A stretch of DNA of 5,752 bases from Planctomycetaceae bacterium UBA6894 (lineage in GTDB: Bacteria; Planctomycetota; Planctomycetia; Gemmatales; Gemmataceae), in assembly GCA_002451275.1 (NCBI GenBank), contig DKBS01000047.1:1-5752 (forward strand), in the 5' to 3' direction. The notes under the pieces are model-generated. The model was not told the DNA's origin, made no database searches, and saw only the letters and a program-made list of their open reading frames with translations. Shown here in pieces: positions 1 through 5,734 of this stretch. Each line of letters begins with the position of its first letter. Within the stretch, counting starts at the first letter, position 1. The position numbers were made by a program, and so were the translations under genes.

Positions 1-1
1 T

Positions 2-100
2 GCTAAGCAGTTAGGGGCTGATTGCACCTTCTGCGGCGTGGACCTTCCTTTCGAAATCCGGCGGGAGCTTTCCAAACCGCCGGGTCCAGAGCTCATTTAG
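2..100 (+). CDS. Possible 3' end of an unidentified gene (partial, cut by window edge)
   Basis: The second forward frame is open from the left edge to a TAG at 98-100; the other two forward frames hit stops at once (positions 4 and 12). The 32 visible residues include C-T-F-C-G-V-D-L at about residues 8-15, a Cys-x-x-Cys-Gly knuckle like those in zinc ribbons and treble-clef fingers, followed by a short charged and proline-rich tail ending in P-E-L-I. The stop lies 16 bases before the GTG of the next gene, and that gene's Shine-Dalgarno-like AAGGGG falls just after the stop, as expected for neighbours in one operon. A 32-codon open stretch can arise by chance and no start is visible, so this is a tentative call. 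The family cannot be named from this fragment. Confidence 0.35.
   Translation, partial: AKQLGADCTFCGVDLPFEIRRELSKPPGPELI
58..83. repeat. Inverted repeat / potential hairpin upstream of the secreted-protein gene
   Basis: CCGGCGG at 58-64 is exactly complementary to CCGCCGG at 77-83, leaving a 12-base loop. A second outer pair, TGGACC at 39-44 and GGTCCA at 83-88, could stack on it, sharing base 83. No T-run follows on the + strand, so it is not a convincing intrinsic terminator. If the partial open frame at 2-100 is real, the hairpin lies inside its coding region. Confidence 0.4.
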
Positions 101-101
101 C

Positions 102-107
102 AAGGGG
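102..107 (+). promoter_or_regulatory. Ribosome binding site supporting the GTG start at 117
   Basis: AAGGGG ends 9 bases before the GTG at 117 but 18 bases before the in-frame ATG at 126. Spacing therefore favours GTG, although the ATG would also leave a good signal peptide. Confidence 0.45.
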
Positions 108-116
108 AATGGAACT

Positions 117-929
117 GTGATCAGGATGCATCGCTGTTTTTGGTTTTTAGCTGTCGCTTGCCTATCGGGATTTAGCAGCTCTGCGCGCGCTTTCCAGGAA
201 GATGCCCAACAACAGGTGACCGAACTGGAAAAGTCCATCTCCATCAAGGAGCAGGAATTGAAATCGATGCGTCTTCAGGTTCTCAACCTGCGCCGCAACC
301 TCGAAGCCAACCAGCAGGCCAACGCCCGGTTTTTCAACAATTCCATCGACCTGGTAGAAGACATGCCCCAAAGCGCCTTCCCCAAGGCGGGCACCGAGTT
401 TGCCATGGAAAGGGCTGCGGCAAAAAAATGGTTCGAGGGCAATTTCCCGGGTCGCAACCTGCAGCTTAACGCCCACCTCTACGATATAGCGGTTGAAGGC
501 AATGGTCCCTACTCCGTCACTGTTTACTGCCGCAGCAACAACATTTATTACCTTCCCAAAAACGGCAAAAACATGCAGTTTGACCGTCTTATCCTTTTTG
601 ACAACCAACCCTGCGCGGTGATGCTGAGCGGCATTCCTGGGGAAAGCTTCCTGTCATTCTCGGCAGTGGACAAGGAAGGTAGCTGGATCGCCCGTTACGA
701 CAACTGCACTGCGGAGGAGGTGGAGCACCTGCGCGGATTGAAGAATTACATGGTCAACCTTCGTGGCAAAATCCTATACGCCATGTTCCAGGAAAAGGAT
801 GTGGCGGAAGACACGATGGGGGTGGTGGTTTCGGTCTCACCGATGACCATCAACGACTTCATACCCAAGCACACGAAGAAGGAAGCCACTCGCCTGGAAG
901 CCCAAATTCTGGCGCCCAAAAAAGACTGA
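117..929 (+). CDS. Secreted coiled-coil protein of unknown function
   Basis: This 270-residue protein is not recognised. Its N-terminus is a probable Sec signal peptide: Arg-3 and Arg-6, a hydrophobic core at about residues 7-19, then S-S-S-A-R-A with a likely signal peptidase I cut after Ala-25. Residues 31-62 form a clear coiled coil, with V34, L37, I41, L48, M51, V55, L58 and L62 at a/d positions; only K44 breaks the pattern. Residues about 75-245 form a mixed globular region with alternating hydrophobic strands, three cysteines (138, 166, 197) and a final segment around L-R-G-K-I-L at 215-220. The tail is lysine-rich. The product is probably exported, and the coiled coil suggests self-association or partner binding. 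The GTG start is chosen from the ribosome binding site; ATG at 126 is the alternative. A strong terminator follows. The coding sequence looks less GC-biased than the - strand genes. Secretion is fairly sure; function is unknown. Confidence 0.82.
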   Translation: MIRMHRCFWFLAVACLSGFSSSARAFQEDAQQQVTELEKSISIKEQELKSMRLQVLNLRRNLEANQQANARFFNNSIDLVEDMPQSAFPKAGTEFAMERAAAKKWFEGNFPGRNLQLNAHLYDIAVEGNGPYSVTVYCRSNNIYYLPKNGKNMQFDRLILFDNQPCAVMLSGIPGESFLSFSAVDKEGSWIARYDNCTAEEVEHLRGLKNYMVNLRGKILYAMFQEKDVAEDTMGVVVSVSPMTINDFIPKHTKKEATRLEAQILAPKKD

Positions 930-962
930 TTCGCCACGGGCGCTCAAGAGAAAACAAATCGG

Positions 963-998
963 ACAGGGGGCCCAGTTTGGGCCCCCTGTTTCCGTTTT
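963..998 (+). terminator. Rho-independent terminator of the secreted-protein gene
   Basis: ACAGGGGGCCC at 963-973 pairs perfectly with GGGCCCCCTGT at 979-989 (11 bp) around a 5-base loop. It is followed by TTCCGTTTTT. It lies 33 bases after the stop codon. The opposite side is also fairly T-rich when read on the - strand, so it may back up the convergent aldehyde dehydrogenase terminator. Confidence 0.9.
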
Positions 999-1030
999 TG
1001 GGCTTTTCCCATGGATGAATTATCCGCCAA

Positions 1031-1069
1031 AAGCGCCGGGTCCGGGCCACTGGAATGGCCCGGACCCGG
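1031..1069 (-). terminator. Rho-independent terminator of the aldehyde dehydrogenase gene
   Basis: A perfect 14-bp stem (1036-1049 with 1056-1069) encloses a 6-base loop. On the - strand it is followed by CGCTTTTGG, a short T-run. It begins 27 bases after the aldehyde dehydrogenase stop. The stem is very GC-rich, which compensates for the weak T-tract. Confidence 0.8.
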
Positions 1070-1096
1070 GAAGGTGTTTCAACTGGCCCCCTTGGA

Positions 1097-2584
1097 TCAA
1101 ACCGGCCGCACCACGGAGGTGCTGCGGTAGTAATCCATCAACACCTCGGGTGACAGCACGCCGCCGCCCAATCCGCTCTTTTTCACCCCGCCGTAGGGCA
1201 CACCGTGCGGGAAGACGTTGTGGGCATTGATCCAACTGTTGCCGGCTACCATCGCCTCGGCAACCCGCGCGGCCCGGGCGCTGTCACCCGTCCAGACACT
1301 GTTGGCCAAGCCGTAATCCGTGTCGTTGGCCATGGCGATGGCCTGCTCCTCGGTATCGAATTTGGCCACATAAGCCACCGGCCCGAAGATCTCCTCTCGG
1401 GCAGCAACATTGTCCAGCGGACCGGTCAGCAAAGCGGGTTTGACATAGTTGCCATCGCACCCCGGAACCGTCGCGGGCCCGCCGCCGTAGATGCACTTGG
1501 CCCCGGTCGCCTGGCCCTTTTCCTGGTAGCCCAGCACGCGGGCCCGCTGCCGGTGATTCACCACCGGGCCCATCTGGGTGGTGGGATCGAGCGGGTGGCC
1601 GATCTTCACCTGATCGAGCTTTTCCTTGCAGCGAGCGATGAACTGGTCGTAGATCTTGGAATGCACGAACCAGCGGGTGGCATCGCAACAGACCTGGCCG
1701 GTGTGGAAGGTGATGGCACCCACCAGCTTGTCGGCGACAGCGTTGACATCGACATCATCGAACACCACCGCTGCGCCTTTGCCGCCCAATTCCAGCTTCA
1801 CGGGAACCAGATTGCGCCCGCAGGCCTCGGCCACCAACTGCCCCACTTCAGGCGACCCGGTGAATGACATCCGCTTGATCTTGGGACTGGCGGACAAGGC
1901 GGCACCGGCGGTCTGGCCGCGGCCCGTCACCACATTTATCACGCCGTCGGGAAGACCCGCCTCCTTGGCCAGACGGGCCAGGTAGATGGCCGAAAGCGAG
2001 GTGTCTTCCGCTGGTTTGATGATGACGGTGTTTCCCGCGGCCAAGGCGGGGGAGATGCCCCAGCCGATCAGCAGGAACGGGAAATTCCATGGAAATATGA
2101 AACCGCAGGCCCCCCAGGGCGCCCGGTGCACCCAGGCTTCGTGGCCGGGCACATTCAGCTTGGTGCGGGTGTGCACAGCCTCGGCCTGCTTCACGAAATA
2201 CCGCATGGTGTCGACAAAGTTCTGCACATCGCCCTGGGCCTGGACCTCGATTTTGCCGGCCTCCAGGGCCTCGATCTGGCCAATGATCGCCTTGTGCTTC
2301 TCAACGGCGTCAACCAGTTTCAGTAGGATCGCGCCTCGTTCCTGCTGGGGTAAGGCCGCCCACTTGGGGAAGGCCTGGTTGGCGACGTCCACCGCCTTGG
2401 CCACATCGGCGGCGGTCATGTCGTGAATGTCGCCGATCTTTTCACCGGAGCCCGGATCAATCGTCGGGATCAGCGCGCCGCCGGAGGATGGAAAATCCTT
2501 GCCGCCAATAAATCCGGCGAAAGGGCTGCCACCGAGAAATCGCGCCACTTCAGGCAGCAGTTTGAATTTGGTGGAAAGGCTCAT
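1097..2584 (-). CDS. NAD(P)-dependent aldehyde dehydrogenase (ALDH superfamily)
   Basis: This 495-residue cytosolic enzyme should oxidise an aldehyde to the acid with NAD(P)+; the length is normal for the superfamily. Landmarks run in order: F-P-W-N with the oxyanion Asn-167, the cofactor-binding Lys-190 in I-I-K-P-A, the Rossmann F-T-G-S-P-E-V-G at 241-248, the general base Glu-265 in L-E-L-G-G-K, the nucleophile Cys-299 in F-H-T-G-Q-V-C-C, and Glu-398 in E-I-F-G-P. The nucleophile loop departs from the common F-N-x-G-Q-x-C by His-294 in place of Asn, and the C-terminal K-K-S-G-L-G-G-G lacks the usual G-R-E. All catalytic residues remain, so it should be active. ATG at 2584 is preceded by AGGAG at 7 bases; the frame continues upstream to 2716, but those 44 residues look like leader rather than protein. 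Substrate is not predictable; the sequence resembles the ALDH1/2/9-like (betaine or aromatic aldehyde) group more than succinate-semialdehyde or CoA-acylating types. Confidence 0.95.
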   Translation of the reverse strand: MSLSTKFKLLPEVARFLGGSPFAGFIGGKDFPSSGGALIPTIDPGSGEKIGDIHDMTAADVAKAVDVANQAFPKWAALPQQERGAILLKLVDAVEKHKAIIGQIEALEAGKIEVQAQGDVQNFVDTMRYFVKQAEAVHTRTKLNVPGHEAWVHRAPWGACGFIFPWNFPFLLIGWGISPALAAGNTVIIKPAEDTSLSAIYLARLAKEAGLPDGVINVVTGRGQTAGAALSASPKIKRMSFTGSPEVGQLVAEACGRNLVPVKLELGGKGAAVVFDDVDVNAVADKLVGAITFHTGQVCCDATRWFVHSKIYDQFIARCKEKLDQVKIGHPLDPTTQMGPVVNHRQRARVLGYQEKGQATGAKCIYGGGPATVPGCDGNYVKPALLTGPLDNVAAREEIFGPVAYVAKFDTEEQAIAMANDTDYGLANSVWTGDSARAARVAEAMVAGNSWINAHNVFPHGVPYGGVKKSGLGGGVLSPEVLMDYYRSTSVVRPV

Positions 2585-2591
2585 GTTCCAG

Positions 2592-2596
2592 CTCCT
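2592..2596 (-). promoter_or_regulatory. Ribosome binding site fixing the aldehyde dehydrogenase start
   Basis: AGGAG on the - strand ends 7 bases before ATG at 2584. This selects a 495-residue product over the longer open frame that could start at 2716. Confidence 0.8.
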
Positions 2597-2795
2597 GGAA
2601 AGGTTTGAGGGAGAATTCCGGTCATCCCGAAACGGGGAGGGGTACGGGCTAAGCAGATCCAAGGCCCGATAAAGGCAGCATCGTAACACATCCACACACC
2701 AGGCGCATGAGCCCACCCAACCCTTTGAACTGGGCGGGATGGGCTCCAGACCTACCGGAAAAGCGTAAGCATCAAGACTGGCAGGAAGAGGAGGT
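2597..2795. other. Aldehyde dehydrogenase upstream region
   Basis: No gene is visible here. It separates the aldehyde dehydrogenase start from the tRNA terminator, so it should carry the promoter of the enzyme gene. I could not pick a convincing -35/-10 pair: a TACGAT-like -10 lies near 2682-2687 on the - strand, but nothing like TTGACA sits at the right distance. Its only clear structure is the inverted repeat at 2709-2746. Confidence 0.5.
2709..2746. repeat. Imperfect inverted repeat upstream of the aldehyde dehydrogenase gene
   Basis: GAGCCCA at 2709-2715 pairs with TGGGCTC at 2740-2746. Three more C-G pairs follow (2716-2718 with 2736-2738) past a bulged A. No T-run follows on either strand, so it is not a terminator. 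It lies upstream of the likely promoter zone and could be an operator or chance. Confidence 0.35.
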
Positions 2796-2836
2796 TCAAA
2801 AAGAGAAAAGCTCCAAAACCGTATGGTTTTGGAGCT
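2796..2836 (-). terminator. Rho-independent terminator of tRNA-Gln
   Basis: A perfect 12-bp stem (2809-2820 with 2825-2836) has a 4-base loop. Read on the - strand it is followed by TTTCTCTTTTT. It begins 31 bases past the tRNA 3' end, so it ends the tRNA transcript and insulates the aldehyde dehydrogenase gene from it. Confidence 0.9.
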
Positions 2837-2867
2837 GGGGAAGAATCGTTAGCTTTGCTATCTCAAG

Positions 2868-2938
2868 CTACCCGGCTAGGATTCGAACCTAGACAAAGAG
2901 TGCCAAAAACTCTTGTGCTACCGTTACACTACCGGGTA
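2868..2938 (-). tRNA. tRNA-Gln, anticodon UUG
   Basis: A full cloverleaf can be folded by eye. The acceptor stem TACCCGG pairs with CCGGGTA (7 bp), with discriminator G. The D stem GTG/CAC holds a 9-base loop containing the invariant GG. The anticodon stem AGAGT/ACTCT carries loop TTTTGGC, giving U33 and anticodon UUG (complement of + strand 2904-2906). The T arm CTAGG-TTCGAAT-CCTAG is perfect. The variable loop has 4 bases, so this is a class I tRNA. The anticodon reads glutamine CAA, and CAG by wobble. The 3' CCA is not encoded (the discriminator is followed by CTT), so it must be added by the CCA-adding enzyme. The gene has its own promoter and terminator. Confidence 0.96.
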
Positions 2939-2942
2939 CCCG

Positions 2943-2962
2943 CCAGCCCTTTTCAGGACTGG
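2943..2962 (-). repeat. Hairpin in the tRNA-Gln 5' leader
   Basis: On the - strand CCAGTCC (2962-2956) pairs with GGGCTGG (2949-2943) through seven pairs including one T-G wobble, around a TGAAAA loop. It ends 4 bases before the mature tRNA 5' end. If the predicted promoter is right, it lies in the leader removed by RNase P. Confidence 0.45.
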
Positions 2963-2970
2963 ACTTTCCT

Positions 2971-3000
2971 ACTTTAGTTTCCCGGATCTCTCCGGGTCAA
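2971..3000 (-). promoter_or_regulatory. Sigma70-type promoter of tRNA-Gln
   Basis: On the - strand TTGACC (3000-2995) matches the -35 consensus at five of six bases. After an 18-base spacer, TAAAGT (2976-2971) matches the -10 at four of six. Transcription would begin about 25 bases before the mature tRNA. The spacer contains a perfect hairpin. The assignment rests on consensus and position only. Confidence 0.6.
2981..2996. repeat. Short perfect hairpin overlapping the tRNA promoter spacer
   Basis: CCCGGA at 2981-2986 pairs with TCCGGG at 2991-2996 around four bases. In - strand RNA the loop reads GAGA, a GNRA tetraloop. It lies 31 bases past the DUF1501 stop with no T-run after it, so it is at best a weak terminator or a 3'-end-stabilising hairpin for that mRNA. 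It overlaps the inner two bases of the tRNA -35 element. Confidence 0.5.
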
Positions 3001-3026
3001 GATGACGGTGGGGCGGAAAATTTTGC

Positions 3027-4370
3027 CTAGGCCAGCAGGTCGGGCACCGGTTTTCCCCAAGGGCAGACGAAATAGGGCCGGTCTACCCGGTCCCGAAGCT
3101 CCTGCTCCGAGGAAATCCCCAGGCACTGGTAGGCCGTGGCTACCAGATCCGCCGGGGTTAGGGGGGACAAGCTCGGGTGGCTGCCGATCTTGTCACTCGC
3201 CCCGTGGATGTAACCCCGTTTGAACCCGCCCCCGGCGGCAAGAAACGAGTAGCAGAAGTTCCAGTGGTCGCGCCCGGCATCCTTGTTCACCTTGGGGCTG
3301 CGGCCGAACTCGCCACCGATCAGCACCACAGTGCGGTCGAGCAGGCCACGGCCCTCCAGATCCTCCAGCAGGGTTCCCGCAGCCGCATCCAGTTGCGGCA
3401 GCAGGCTGCCTGAGAGCGCCTTGAAGTTGTTGCCGTGGGTATCCCAGGTGGCGTTGGCATGCGGCGCCCAACTGAGGCAGACCAGACGGGTGCCCGCCTC
3501 GATGAGCCTGCGCGCCAAAAGCGTGCTCTGACCGTAGATATTGCGCCCGTAGGCATCGCGCAGTTTGGCCGGCTCACGCTCCAGATCAAAGGCCTGGCGA
3601 CTGGCGGGGGAGACCAGCAACCGGAAAGCCCGGTCGCGAAAAGGCGCCAGGGAGGGATCATCTCCCCCCGGGATATCGATGGTGCCCAATAGACCGCGAC
3701 GGTCCGCCAACCGCAGGCCGTCGACGCCCTCGGCGGGATCAAACTCGGTGAAGCGAAAACCGGGGGCGCTGGGATCGCGCAGCACATAGAGCGGATCACC
3801 CCCACGCCCGGCGATACCGCCAGCAAAACCTGGTTGCGGCGGCCCGCCCGCGCCTTCCTGGGTGATGAAGGGCAGGCTGACATAGCCCGGCACCAAGTGT
3901 TTGGGAGGCCGCAGTTGGGAGGTGATGCTGCCCATGGCGGGATGGTCGGTAGGCCTGGCGCCGCCCCCGAACTCCCCGCGATCATGGCCGGTGAGTGCGC
4001 AATAAACCGCCGCGGCGTGCGAATTGTTCACGCTGTGGTGCATGCTGCGAATGACGGTGAGGCGGTGCATCTGGCGGGCCAACAGCGGTAGGTGTTCGCC
4101 GAAACGCACACCCGGAACCGAGGTGGGGATGCTGCCGAACGGCCCACGGATTTCGGCGGGCGCATCGGGCTTCATGTCCCAGGTGTCGAGATGGCTGGGG
4201 CCGCCGTTGAGGAACAGCAGAATGGCGTGATCGGCCTTGGGTGCCATGGAAGCGCCATCGGCAGCGCGCAGGCTGTTCCCCCTGGCCAGCAATCGATCAA
4301 GCCCCAGCCACCCAAAGGCTCCCAAACTCACCAGACCGCGGCGCGACAGATTGTGAAGGGATAGAGCCAT
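3027..4370 (-). CDS. DUF1501 family protein, Tat-type signal
   Basis: This 447-residue protein has the hallmarks of DUF1501, a family related to the alkaline phosphatase/sulfatase fold and abundant in Planctomycetes; its biochemical role is not firmly established. The N-terminus N-L-S-R-R-G-L-V-S (8-15) plus a glycine-rich hydrophobic stretch to about 24 is the twin-arginine pattern usual in this family, so export by Tat is likely. Conserved blocks follow: L-N-G-G-P-S-H-L-D-T-W-D (54-65), H-H-S-V-N-N-S-H (111-118), W-D-T-H-G (309-313), G-G-E-F-G-R-S-P (352-359), G-R-D-H-W (366-370) and Y-I-H-G (387-390). Their Asp, His and Glu residues are the likely metal site. ATG at 4370 has GGTGAG 6 bases upstream. 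In Planctomycetes such genes often follow a DUF1549/DUF1553 cytochrome-like gene; here none is adjacent, and a terminator separates it from the gene upstream. No clear terminator follows. Confidence 0.93.
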   Translation of the reverse strand: MALSLHNLSRRGLVSLGAFGWLGLDRLLARGNSLRAADGASMAPKADHAILLFLNGGPSHLDTWDMKPDAPAEIRGPFGSIPTSVPGVRFGEHLPLLARQMHRLTVIRSMHHSVNNSHAAAVYCALTGHDRGEFGGGARPTDHPAMGSITSQLRPPKHLVPGYVSLPFITQEGAGGPPQPGFAGGIAGRGGDPLYVLRDPSAPGFRFTEFDPAEGVDGLRLADRRGLLGTIDIPGGDDPSLAPFRDRAFRLLVSPASRQAFDLEREPAKLRDAYGRNIYGQSTLLARRLIEAGTRLVCLSWAPHANATWDTHGNNFKALSGSLLPQLDAAAGTLLEDLEGRGLLDRTVVLIGGEFGRSPKVNKDAGRDHWNFCYSFLAAGGGFKRGYIHGASDKIGSHPSLSPLTPADLVATAYQCLGISSEQELRDRVDRPYFVCPWGKPVPDLLA

Positions 4371-4482
4371 GGCGTTCTCACCGGGAATTCCGGGCAGGGT
4401 GGGTAACGCATCCTACCATTTTTTGGCAGAGGAGAGCGAATAACCCGGCTCGGAATTTTATGCGGGCATGCCTAATGCGCGC
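4371..4482. other. Upstream region of the DUF1501 gene
   Basis: No gene is seen between the isomerase terminator and the DUF1501 start. It should hold the DUF1501 promoter. On the - strand a TAGGAT -10-like hexamer occurs near 4411-4416 and a TAAAAT near 4457-4462, but neither has a good -35 partner, so no promoter is called. Confidence 0.4.
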
Positions 4483-4517
4483 AAAAAGCCGGGCTGGGGA
4501 CCAGCCCCACCCGGCTT
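4483..4517 (-). terminator. Rho-independent terminator of the isomerase-like gene
   Basis: An 8-bp outer stem (4486-4493 with 4510-4517) and a 5-bp inner stem (4495-4499 with 4505-4509), separated by one bulged C, close a 5-base loop. On the - strand a run of five T follows (4487-4483; its first two T's also close the stem). It begins 29 bases after the stop, so the DUF1501 gene downstream is probably transcribed separately. Confidence 0.88.
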
Positions 4518-4546
4518 GGAAAACATTGCGAGCCGGAAAACGGCGA

Positions 4547-5722
4547 TTAGCCCTTCAGCATGTCATCGTGTCGCATGCCCGAAGGCGGCAGGTCGGCCTT
4601 GCGGCAGGCGGCCAGTGCAGCCACGGCGCCGGCGTGCTGCTCGGCATCGTTGTCTTCCCACTCGATATTCACCGCGCCGCTGTAACCGATGCGGTTGAGC
4701 TCGATGAAGATATCTTCCAGCGGGTTGGCGTCGCGGGTGGAACCGGCAGTCACGAAGTTCCAGCCGTTGGCCCAGTGGCCCATCGGGCGGTGGCCCCCCA
4801 AGCGACCGGCGCGACAGTGCTCGCGGGCCACCCACACACCCTTGATGTGGGCACTGTGGATGTAGGGGGCGAACTCGCGGATGAAGTCGATCATCGATAC
4901 GTTCTGCCATTCCATGTGGGAACCGTCGAGGTTGAAGCCAACCACCCCCTCGTAGCCAGCCTTGTTCATGTGGTTGATGTAATCCGAGGCGCTTTCAATG
5001 TCGCCCATGGCGCGCTCGGAGGGATGGCACTCCAGATCGAACGTGGTGCCGTACTTGCGGCAAAGGTCCCACACCGGGCCGAAACGCTCGACCAGCAACT
5101 CAAGGCTGACCTCACGTACATCCGGAATGCTGTGGCCATCCAGACCGGCGGGAAGGGGCGGGAAGAGGAACCAGTGGCTCCAGCAGTGGGCGGGTGAACC
5201 CACGAAACCGGGCACCGCCACCTTGCGGTCCTGCAGCTTGCCCAAGTGCCCCGCGTAGCGCACGGCCGCGAGCAGGTCCTTTTGGGCCTCCTCGTGCATC
5301 AGCTTGCCGATTTCCTCGGGCACGTGGTACGGGTTTGTGCGGGGAGGCTTGTTGCCCTTGTCGCGCCACGCCTTGTAGGCCTTGCGGGCCTCGGTGTGGG
5401 GTGCCATGAAGTTCAGTGTTTTGGCGGAAGGCTCGTCACCCAGAATCTGGCCCTGCAGGTGGGTGGCGACGGTGAAGATCTCCAAACCGTGCGCCTTGGC
5501 CATGGCCACGCGCTCGGCAGCATATTGGGCGGCTCCCTCATCGGTGTCGCACTTGCGCAGGTCCAGTTCCCACGAGGCTTCCTCCCAGCCGTCAAAGCCG
5601 GCTTTTTGCAGGAACTTCACCCACTCGCCGAACTCGACATTGCCGAACTGGCCACGCACAAGGCCGATCTGGTGGTGAGAGGTTTTACCCGGACGGTGCT
5701 TGGCGGTCTGGTGGTAACCCAC
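4547..5722 (-). CDS. Sugar phosphate isomerase/epimerase-like TIM-barrel protein
   Basis: This 391-residue protein fits the xylose isomerase-like TIM-barrel superfamily (the AP endonuclease 2 domain), whose members isomerise or epimerise sugars and inositols with a divalent metal. Candidate metal ligands appear on successive strands: Glu-231 in F-D-L-E-C-H-P, Asp-266 and His-269 in N-L-D-G-S-H-M-E-W, His-292 in H-S-A-H-I-K-G, and Glu-354 in V-N-I-E-W-E-D. The first strand is near G-L-V-R-G-Q-F-G (20-27), followed by G-F-D-G-W-E-E-A (42-49). A charged, proline-containing segment at about 97-140 lies between early barrel strands. There is no signal peptide, so it should be cytosolic. The start is GTG at 5722 with AAGGAA about 6 bases upstream; the frame stays open to the window edge but has no other start codon there. 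At 391 residues it is longer than the usual 260-300 of single-domain relatives. Substrate and pathway cannot be told; its gene ends in its own terminator. Confidence 0.92.
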   Translation of the reverse strand: MGYHQTAKHRPGKTSHHQIGLVRGQFGNVEFGEWVKFLQKAGFDGWEEASWELDLRKCDTDEGAAQYAAERVAMAKAHGLEIFTVATHLQGQILGDEPSAKTLNFMAPHTEARKAYKAWRDKGNKPPRTNPYHVPEEIGKLMHEEAQKDLLAAVRYAGHLGKLQDRKVAVPGFVGSPAHCWSHWFLFPPLPAGLDGHSIPDVREVSLELLVERFGPVWDLCRKYGTTFDLECHPSERAMGDIESASDYINHMNKAGYEGVVGFNLDGSHMEWQNVSMIDFIREFAPYIHSAHIKGVWVAREHCRAGRLGGHRPMGHWANGWNFVTAGSTRDANPLEDIFIELNRIGYSGAVNIEWEDNDAEQHAGAVAALAACRKADLPPSGMRHDDMLKG

Positions 5723-5728
5723 GGCGCT

Positions 5729-5734
5729 TTCCTT
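5729..5734 (-). promoter_or_regulatory. Ribosome binding site supporting the GTG start at 5722
   Basis: AAGGAA, within a purine-rich run on the - strand, ends 6 bases before the GTG. None of the ten in-frame codons between the GTG and the window edge is ATG, GTG or TTG, so GTG is the best start, although a start beyond the window cannot be excluded. Confidence 0.7.

Noticed and set aside
122..163. A lipobox in the secreted protein, around L-A-V-A-C (residues 11-15)
   Set aside because: The hydrophobic run before Cys-15 is short and Ala at -3 is atypical. The A-R-A site ending at residue 25 fits signal peptidase I better.
11..247. A 78-codon open frame on the - strand across the start of the secreted-protein gene
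   Set aside because: It overlaps the signal peptide and coiled coil of a better-supported gene and shows no motif or good ribosome binding site.
1205..1867. A 220-codon open frame on the + strand inside the aldehyde dehydrogenase gene
   Set aside because: The opposite strand encodes all catalytic motifs of an aldehyde dehydrogenase; this frame is its antisense shadow.
2585..2716. A 44-residue N-terminal extension of the aldehyde dehydrogenase
   Set aside because: The extension is Cys/Arg/Ser-rich with no signal-peptide pattern, and the ATG at 2584 has a good ribosome binding site.
2809..2938. A T-box or other riboswitch formed by the tRNA region and the nearby hairpin
   Set aside because: The tRNA folds as a complete cloverleaf, and the hairpin followed by a T-run is a normal terminator for it.
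3320..3985. A 221-codon open frame on the - strand within the DUF1501 gene
   Set aside because: It is another frame of the same strand as a gene with all family blocks intact, and its Arg/Pro/Ser-rich translation is typical of a GC shadow.
4241..5197. A 318-codon open frame on the + strand, antisense to the isomerase-like gene and the DUF1501 start
   Set aside because: It crosses two genes with clear family motifs and a terminator. Long open antisense frames are expected in GC-rich coding DNA, and its translation shows no recognisable motif.
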